This document shows positions 47,801 through 56,800 of a stretch of DNA of 64,000 nt, piece by piece. Positions within the stretch are counted from its first letter, which is position 1; each line of letters begins with the position of its first letter. The DNA is from Coccinella septempunctata. Taxonomy: Eukaryota; Arthropoda; Insecta; Coleoptera; Coccinellidae. The notes under the pieces were generated by a model, which was not told the DNA's origin, did not search any database, and saw only the letters and a program-made list of their open reading frames with translations. The stretch covers positions 10,790,501 through 10,854,500 of the forward strand of contig NC_058191.1 in assembly GCF_907165205.1 (NCBI RefSeq), given 5' to 3'. A program made the position numbers and the translations under genes.

Positions 47801-50800
47801 TCGGCGCTGCGAGAATATTCTCGAACGGGGGCGTAGCGTTATGGAAGATACGCAAGGCGGATTGCGAGGCAGTTAGAGTTCTGAAAAGAGCCGAGTGAGC
47901 AGTGAATTCCGAATAGTTACAACAACGTGCAAAAGTAGTTGCAGTAAATTAGTGACTGTGTAAATAAATTAGAGTTAGTCCTTGTACATTAATTAGTGTA
48001 GTAGTTGTGTAAATAGATAAGGCATCAGAAAAGAAAAAAAATTGATCAACCCCGAGAACTTTACAATATGTTTGTAAATTCACAACACTTTTTTGGAAAT
48101 CACATAAGAATGTAGCCACAATGGAGCTTAAAAATCGAGAGAAAATTCATGCCAATAATTGATGAAAATCCATAATAAACTGAAAATATTGGATCCTAAA
48201 GATGATATGCTGATAGCGAAACACGTGTAGCGGTTAAATAATTCATTCTAGTGAAAACCAAGTAATCCAGTTTCTGGAGGAATTCGAAATGTTGAGCGCT
48301 TAAATAAAAGTAATAGACCGTCAAGTCAACGGTGAATGATTGGTTTGGTTTAGTTGCCTATTACAAAGTTTATTTTATTATTTTCAGAACACTTGTATGT
48401 TTTTTGCTATTAATTTATTCATGCAAGTTTTAGTGTTCACTGGGTATATGTTTCTGAGTAGCTTCATGAGTTGGGCTTTCTTTGAAATAGCAATATTTAT
48501 GATAACCTTTAGTATCGTTCCGAATTTTAATAAGAAATAGCTAGTATCGGTCAAGGAACCAAATCAAAGAATACTATTCCTTCAGCGACGTTTCGGCACC
48601 TTTATTGGGCCTTCTTCAGGCTACAAATAGAGAAAAACTCATAAAAAACAAAACAATATACAAATATAAAATTACAATGATTAAAAATAAACATGAAAAC
48701 AATAAAATGAAATAATATGAAATAACAGGTCGACAAGAACAATTAAAGATGGTCAATTATGACTAAACATCGGAATGTGAACAGACATGTGAATAAAACT
48801 ATGAAAAAGCACCAAAAAAGGCTATTCCACAAACTCACCATCGGAATACAAGAAAAAATTAAAAAATTGAATCTTTCATTAAAGAAAATCGTCTGCAACA
48901 TAAAATAAGCATTTAGGTATAACATGGATCAAAATCATCGATGTACACAGAATCAACACGGTTCACACACAATGGAGATATCCGAGAGCCAACTGAACCC
49001 CAACATGATGTTGGGGTTCAGTATGAGTTTTTCTCTATTTGTAGCCTGAAGAAGGCCCAATAAAGGTGCCGAAACGTCGCTGAAGGAATAGTATTCTTTG
49101 ATTTGGTTCCTTGACCGATACTAGCTATTTCTTATAGCAATATTTATGTTTGTCTCACAGGAAATTTTTTTATTGTGATATTCTTAGTTATCATAATTTT
49201 TATATGTGAGTAATTGTTTGTATAACATTTTTCATATTTTTCTAGTTCTCATGCTCATCAATAGTGAGGATGCAAAAGTGGAGTATTTGAGAAATTTACG
49301 ATTCTTGGTCAGTGGCGCTGCTCCATTGTCAGAATCAGATGAACAGAGATTTCTGGAGAAATTTGGTGATCATATAGCGATATCCCAAGGTATTCTTTTA
49401 TTTTTTCTCTTTCTCTCTTCTTCACATTCTTTAATTAAGATTTGCTTATATGCTATCCAGATGAGTGCTTGAATTTCTATATCTGAGCGAGAGGTTGATG
49501 TTTCTCCAATCACTCATAAAAATGAAACTGTTTTTTTCGACCCAATATTCGACGAAGAATACCTATTAAGAAAATCACATCTTGCCTATTCTAATTATGA
49601 AGATATTAAATGTGTTTGAGTTATCCACAGGGAATTACTGTTACGTGGAGGTGACATGTTTCTGAGAGCAATATTCAAATAACGGTGGTGAGAGATTCGG
49701 TGATTGTGATGATTATCGAATAGAATACTCAATTATACTTGTATCGCTGAAGGAGGAGGTTATTTTGAGTATTCAGAGTTCTGCTAGAGTACCTACTAAT
49801 AAAATAACCGAGAAAATCCTAATTTATTATTAAAGAGTGTTCCCATTTTTTGTGGGGAATTAATCATAATTTTGTGCTGAAAATTTGCATGAATTTTCAC
49901 ATCTCTAAAACTTCCGGATATACTGGAAACAACCTACCACTGTCTACACAATATACACCCAATATATATCTTCGCATGGCTCTTTCTGCGATGGAAGAAT
50001 GCTTGGAATTGACGAAACCTAATTAAATACTGGTAGTAGCTTCTGAGTATTATCGAGTAGTACTCGAGCGCCATCTAGTAAGATCGAAACCCAGACGAAG
50101 ACAATGGCATATTAACCATATTTCCTCTAATCTAGTACACTGGCTTGCTTATTGTAAACAACATGCGTGTAAGAATTGAGAAGGTGGGAGCAGAATTGAT
50201 ACCAGCAGTAAAATAATGAAAGAATGATAACGCCTTAACCGGGAGGCAATGAATACAAAGATAATAAAGATTAATTCAGAGACATATCGCCCGCCGATAT
50301 GAAAATCAACAAGTAGTGTTACGATATGAATTGAACTAGCCAATTTGCTATCGTCGGGACAACTATATGGAAAACGTTAAACCGGAGAAGAGCAAATGCT
50401 GACCATGCTGACCTCGTCAGAGACACGCAGCTCCTTCTTCGATGGAAAAACGTCAATTCCTCTGTGTAACTTCAACAAATCATACAGTGGATACAGGATC
50501 CCAGCAAGAAGTGTCCCGGCGGTTGAACGTTTCGCAAAGTCTTAGAATAGGTTCATCTGAATCAACTCGTTAGCTTATGTTCTTGAGGTAGGCCAGCAGT
50601 GCCAGTACAACAGCTGCTCAAGATTTAATTTGAACATCAGTGCTAGGAGGAATCTCAGACGTGCTGCATCCCGGCTCATTAGATCATTGAGGGTTGCAAG
50701 AGGAGTTCTTATTTCTAATCAGACTGTTAGACGTTACACGTCGGGAGTAATAAAGAGCACGCAGGCGGCACAACATTTTGAATAGGAAACACAAAGTACG

Positions 50801-53800
50801 CCGACGGCAGTGGGGCGAGGATCATTGCAAGTGAATAGTCCTTTGGTCAACTCCGATGGGCGCACCCTTGTTTAAAGGGAAAGAGGTTCTCATAAGTGCT
50901 TTTGGAGGTTCCATATTATGGTTATGGGGTTGCATTTGTTCGAACAGTTGCACAGGATTGCTTGTTTAACAGAACGTTAGTATGATCAGCCAAAGATATC
51001 AAAATATGATAATCGAACCAGTTTAATTTCAATTGAAAATAATTGAAAAAAATTTTCCAGGAAAATTCTCATTCATTTCTGAAAAAATCAAGAATATCAA
51101 ATTAACATACAGCCATTATTATGGAATTCTTCAAAATCTCAATTGTTGTTTTGATTTCTGTCCACAATCTCGTGAAATATTATTCATGCTACTCTGATAT
51201 CTGATCAGAATCGAATATTCCTGAAAGTTCAGGTATCCCTAGCAATTGTTGAGAAGTGTACACAAATTAATTTTGTTGCATTTGTTAAGGTTCATATTCA
51301 ACACATAAGTATACTTATTATGAGTTTATGAGATGATGATATTATAATATATCAAATTTCTTTGTAACATCCTTCAGACCCTTCAGAACACTCAAAACCA
51401 TCTGCATCATCCTCTAACAAACCAACGCACTACTCATGATACCACTTTTTCTTGGAACATAAACTCAAAGAATGGAAACTGAATATTTGTTGTTGGCCCA
51501 AGAATGGAGTGTGATAGTTGCTTAGTGTCGCCAATCACAATCGAGATAGAGATCAATTTTCAATGCGAAAACATAAAAATGTATCCATGTAACGCCATTA
51601 TCTTAGTGTCGCGCTAGACAGAGAAGTATCGAAGATGTGTACTACAATAAATGCAATGGCTATTGCATGTATATACACTGCGCAAAAAAATTAACGCACA
51701 TTATGGAAATCTCGAATTTATTCTACAACTGAAGGTGTTCTCAATGATAATTATTTTTATCAGAATTATGCATGCATATGTTATCCACTTTCAACGGTTT
51801 TCTTCAATACAGATGTTTTTTCCCAGCAGGAATAAAAAAAGATGATATTATCAGATTTTGAATGTATTGGCTCCATTCTAAAATCAGTTGTCCTCGATCA
51901 ATTCTAGTGATCAATTCTAGTGATCAATAGTTTTTCTTTCGTTTGATTTTCTACACTCGATCGCTACGCAACGCGAAACATGCAATTTGACCCAAGAGAA
52001 ATGTGCCCAAGCGGTAATTTTGCGAGGAGAAGGGTGGACATACACAAGAATTGCAGAAAGGTTTGGAGTTTCCCATACAAGTGTGTCAAGAATGTTGCAG
52101 CCATTCAGGGAGACAGGTATGAATGTCCGAAGACCAGGACAGGGTAGACCACGGGTAACAACTGCCATTCAAGAACGTTACTTGAGAGTTTCTTCGTTGA
52201 GACAACGGTTTGCAACCGCTCGCCTCCTTCAAATTCAGCTTGAGCAAACACATGAGGTGCAAATTAGCACTCAGACAATAAGAAATCGCCTCAGAGAATA
52301 TGATTTAAGGCCTCGTGTCGCGGCAAGAGGCCCAGCTCTTACCCCAGCCCATCGAAGGGCGCGTTTGGATTTTGCGAGAGAGCATTCCATTGGGACGAGG
52401 CCGATTGGGAAAGAGTTCTCTTCACAGATGAGTCTAGATTCTGCCTCTACCATTGTTATCGACGTTCCCTTGTATACAGACGTCCACATGAAAGATATGC
52501 TCAGTGCAATTTTCTGAATACTACTGGTTTCGGGGGAGGATCGATCGATTGGTATGGGGTGGAATATCTTTGACTGCTCGCACAGACCTAGTGGTCGTTG
52601 ATAATGGAGCTATGAATGCTGATAAGTATATACAAGGAACATTTTTGAATGGCAATCAGAATGGAATTCATGTAATCTCTTTAATAAAGATTTGATTACT
52701 GATCCTTCAAAAAAAGTTCCTGGCTTTGATCTTCCAAGAAAAATTTGGTGTACTCTAAATCGACTGAGGACTGGCCATGGTCGGTGTAATAGCATGCTCT
52801 TTAGGTGGAATGCTGTTGATAGTCCAAGATGTGAGTGTGGTGCAGAAGAAGAAACTATAGACCACTTGGTGAACAGTTGTAGAAAATATCGTTTTCAGGG
52901 TGGTTTCGAAGGTATTCATTCGGTTACCGATTCTTTTTTGAGTTGGGTTACTAATTTCAAAATTATTTAATGAGTAATATAAAATGCAATACACCCCTCT
53001 CGTTTTTTTCTTTCTTTTTTGTTTTCAGATTATTCTTCGTCAACCATCATAGTAGAAGGAATGGGAGAAAGTTTTTGGATTTTGGCATAGGAAGAAGATG
53101 TCCTCCAATTTCAATTATTTTCAGCTTATTCTTTACACAAATTCATCATCATTACACTTATACTGGCAAACAGAGAGTTTTTTCTGAGGTTTTTATCTCT
53201 GTTTTTTTTCATGTATCATACGAAGATATGTATGGTACCCCGTTGACATTTTTCCTCTGCTTACACTGAGATCTGGAACGTGGAACAGGTTTTTAGGATC
53301 TGTCTCTTGTTCCATTTCTTTACACCCGCTTCATTGTTATTTTCAGATTGTAAAAATTTGTAACACTCTTTTTCAAAAGAATATATATATATATATATAA
53401 GAGCATGTAGTGCCATACATTGGTGAAAATTCCATTTTTATGGACGATAATGCCAGACCCCATCGTGCGCGCATCGTTCAGGAGTACCTTGAAGAGGTTG
53501 AAGTCTCTCGAATGGAATGGCCAGCAAGAAGCCCAGATCTCAATCCGATTGAGCAGGTTTGGGACAACCTCAATAGAAGGCTGAGAAGTTCAGAAAATCA
53601 TCCAGCTACTCTTGATGACTTAGGAATCCAACTCGGAGAAATCTGGGAAGGATTAGATCAGAACATTTTAAGATCACTCATTTTGAGTATGAACCGTCGT
53701 TGCCGAGCTGTAATTAACGCAAGGGGTGGAAATACCAAGTATTAAATCACTTATCAGCATTTCAGTATTTTGAAAATTGTTCATTTCTCTTCTTTCACAT

Positions 53801-56800
53801 AAGATTCGGTGAAATCCTGAATTTTTCTTCCATTTAATGTGCTTTAATTTTTTTGCGCAGTGTATTTGTGTTCCAAGCACTTTACACTTTTGATACCACT
53901 CCTATAACACTGTGAAATCTGACTCGCATATTTGAGGAGCTATCTAAGAATGTGCTAATTCAGAGCACCGGCGACCATTATAAATCGAATTTCTGTTACG
54001 TAGGCCTTATTGTGGAAGCCCTCCATAGGCCTTAGAAACCGACAGGCCTCTTACCCGCATCTACCTTATAGCCCAGAAACAATAACTCTGTAAAAAGGGT
54101 ATCCCATTTGATCAAACCAAGTATGGCCATTGAGTATCAATTGAGGTTTAATACTCAATGGTATGGCGCAATAAATTCTGGTATAACCGGAAGTACCATC
54201 TAGACCGAAATATTTAAGCTGAAAAGAACCCGGTCTCATAAAGATTCACAAAATGTCAGGAAATAGTTATTTTCCTATCAAGTGCGGAAAGTGATACTTG
54301 CCCGCACGAAACTGCCGTTGCCCGAACGATGCGAAGCAGAGTTCGGGTAAGCAGTTGAGTGCGGGCAAGACACTTTCCGCAAGAGTTATAGTCCGAGAGC
54401 TGGCAGCAAAAACAACTACCTCATAAGTTACCAAAGTTTTGGTTTGGCACTTTGGTTCAACTTTATTACCAAAACTTGAAACCGCTCGTCTGCCGGGCGT
54501 GAGTGGTCGCCTTATGGGATAAAAAAAAATTGAAAAGATGAGAAAAAATCGATTGGAACTTCCTAATAGTTACCAAGATGAATGTTGTGTTAAAATGGTC
54601 TAGGATCTTAACTGAATTGAAATCGTAAGCGTCTGCCAACAGGGGTGGTCGCTATTTTGAAACAGACGCTGTCAAATACAGGGTGGTCCAGATCGTAACC
54701 AAGAAAATTAAACCACGTATTCTACATCAAAAATAAGCCCTAGTTTGTCATATAAACATATGTCGAGAAATGTTTCTTCTCCGAGATACGGGGTGTTCAA
54801 ATTATAGAAAAAAAATGTTTTTTATTAATAACTTTCACACTGCTTGGAATATTTTTATGAAATTTGAGACATAGGTTTTGAGCGTCAAGGAGCACTTTTT
54901 GCATAATATCATTTCTTTTCTATTCTATCAGTGGCGTCCGTACTGCAGCGAGACTGAATATTTTCAGATAAAAAAATGATACGCCACTGGTTTTTCCGAC
55001 AATAAAAATTACTTTTCAAATCCTTATTCAATTTGGAGCAAATTCGGTCTCTTGACTTTTTGCTGTACGAGGCACCGTTTCCGGTTAAAAAAATAAAACA
55101 CATTATCATGCATAAAGAAATCGCCAAAATTTGATATGGTAGGTATATTATAATAATAAGACTATTTTTGTGAACGAAACGTGTAACTAAAAAAAAATTA
55201 GCATTAACAACCACAGTCGAAACGAACTTAAAGAAGATGTTCGAAGTATGACCCATTTTGCTGAACACATAATTCACATCGACGTCTAATAGATCCGACA
55301 GCAGCAGCTAAATTTCGATTTCTCAATTCGTCGCAAGCATTTTGAATACGGCCAATAAGTTTTTCCCTTGAGTTCACAGGAGTCATATATACGATTTCTT
55401 TCAAAAACCCCCATACGAAGTAGTCCAAAGGGGTAATATCGGGGCTCCGTGGAGGCCAACTGACTGGCCCATTACGTCCGATCCATCTTTCTGGAAAATT
55501 ATTATCCAACCAGTTCCTCACATTTCTATGAAAGTGGGCTGGACAACCGTCAAGTTGAAACCAAGCCGCTAATCTTGATTCTACTGGAAAATTTTCCCAC
55601 ATATTTGCAAGCTCTGCCATTAGAAATTGTAAAAAATTTTCACCACTAACTCGTTCTGGTAAGAAATAGGGTGCAAATAGGTGATTATTATAAACTCCAA
55701 GTCAAACATTAACACTAAATTCTTGGTCGAATGGGATGTGGATTTTCGTTGCCCATACATGCTGGTTATGAAAGTTTACCACGCCCCAACGACTAAAACT
55801 CGATTCATCAGTCCATAATATAGTATTTAAAAAGTCTCTATTCTGCTCAATTGAACGAAGAATCCATTGGCAAAAAAATAACCTTCGCTGTTCATCACCT
55901 TCTCGTAAACCTTGGACGGGTTGCAAGAATTTTTGACTTAGAAAATCGAATTGTGCGAGCTGCTATTCGACTGCTTGTTGTTGGATTCCTATCAAATTCA
56001 CGAAGTATCCTCCATGGCACACTTTGCTTTCCACAATAAAGAAATAACAGTCTTTTATGGTTATGCTTGTATTGAAACGAGTAATTGGAAACCAAAAATG
56101 TCATTTAAGTTTTCTAATCAAATTAATCTACCCTAAAAATAGGAGAAAATTGCTACAAAACCGTAGTAAGCTTTTTATTGCTATATAAAATTTTTGCGAT
56201 TTCTTCCTGCATGAGAATGTGTTTTATTTTTTTAACCGGAAACGGTGCCTCGTACAGCAAAAAGTCAAGAGACCGAATTTGCTCCAAATTAAATAAGGAT
56301 TTGAAAAATAATTTTTATTGTCGGAAAAACCAGTGGCGTATCAGTTTTTCATCTGAAAATATTCAGTCTCGCTGCAGTACGGAGGCCACAGGTAGAAAAG
56401 AAAAGAAATGATATTATGCAAAAAGTGCTCCTTGACGCTCAAAAACTATGTCTCAAATTTCATAAAAATATTTCAAGCAGTGTGAAAGTTATTAATAAAA
56501 AACATTTTTTTTTTCTATAATTTTAACACCCCGTATCTCGGAGAGGAAACATTTCTCAACATATGTTCATATGACAAACTAGGGCTTATTTTTGATGTAG
56601 AATACGTGGTTAAAATTTCTTGGTTATGAACTGGACCACCCTGTATTTGACAGCATCTGTTTCGAAATAGCGACCACCCCTGTTGGCAGACGCTTACGAT
56701 TTCAATTCAGTTAAGATCCTAGACCATTTTGACACAACATTAATCTTGGTAACTATTAGGAAGTTCCAATCGATTTTTTCTCATCTTTCAATTTTTTTTA

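Larger units (their letters stand above)
51676..53862 (+). mobile_element. Tc1-like DD34E transposon, split by a LINE
   Basis: TIR CACTGCGCAAAAAAATTAA at 51676 matches the inverted right end at 53862. TA flanks both ends (51674-51675, 53863-53864). The transposase begins at about 51987 with two HTH domains and is cut by an insertion at about 52637-53400. It resumes with the catalytic FMDDNARPHRAR and PDLNPIE (34 residues between D and E), ending at 53745. Confidence 0.88.

Noticed and set aside
54909..55277. 122-codon minus-strand frame and its twin at 56178-56411 on +
   Set aside because: Both are readings of the two arms of the same palindrome; no family motif.
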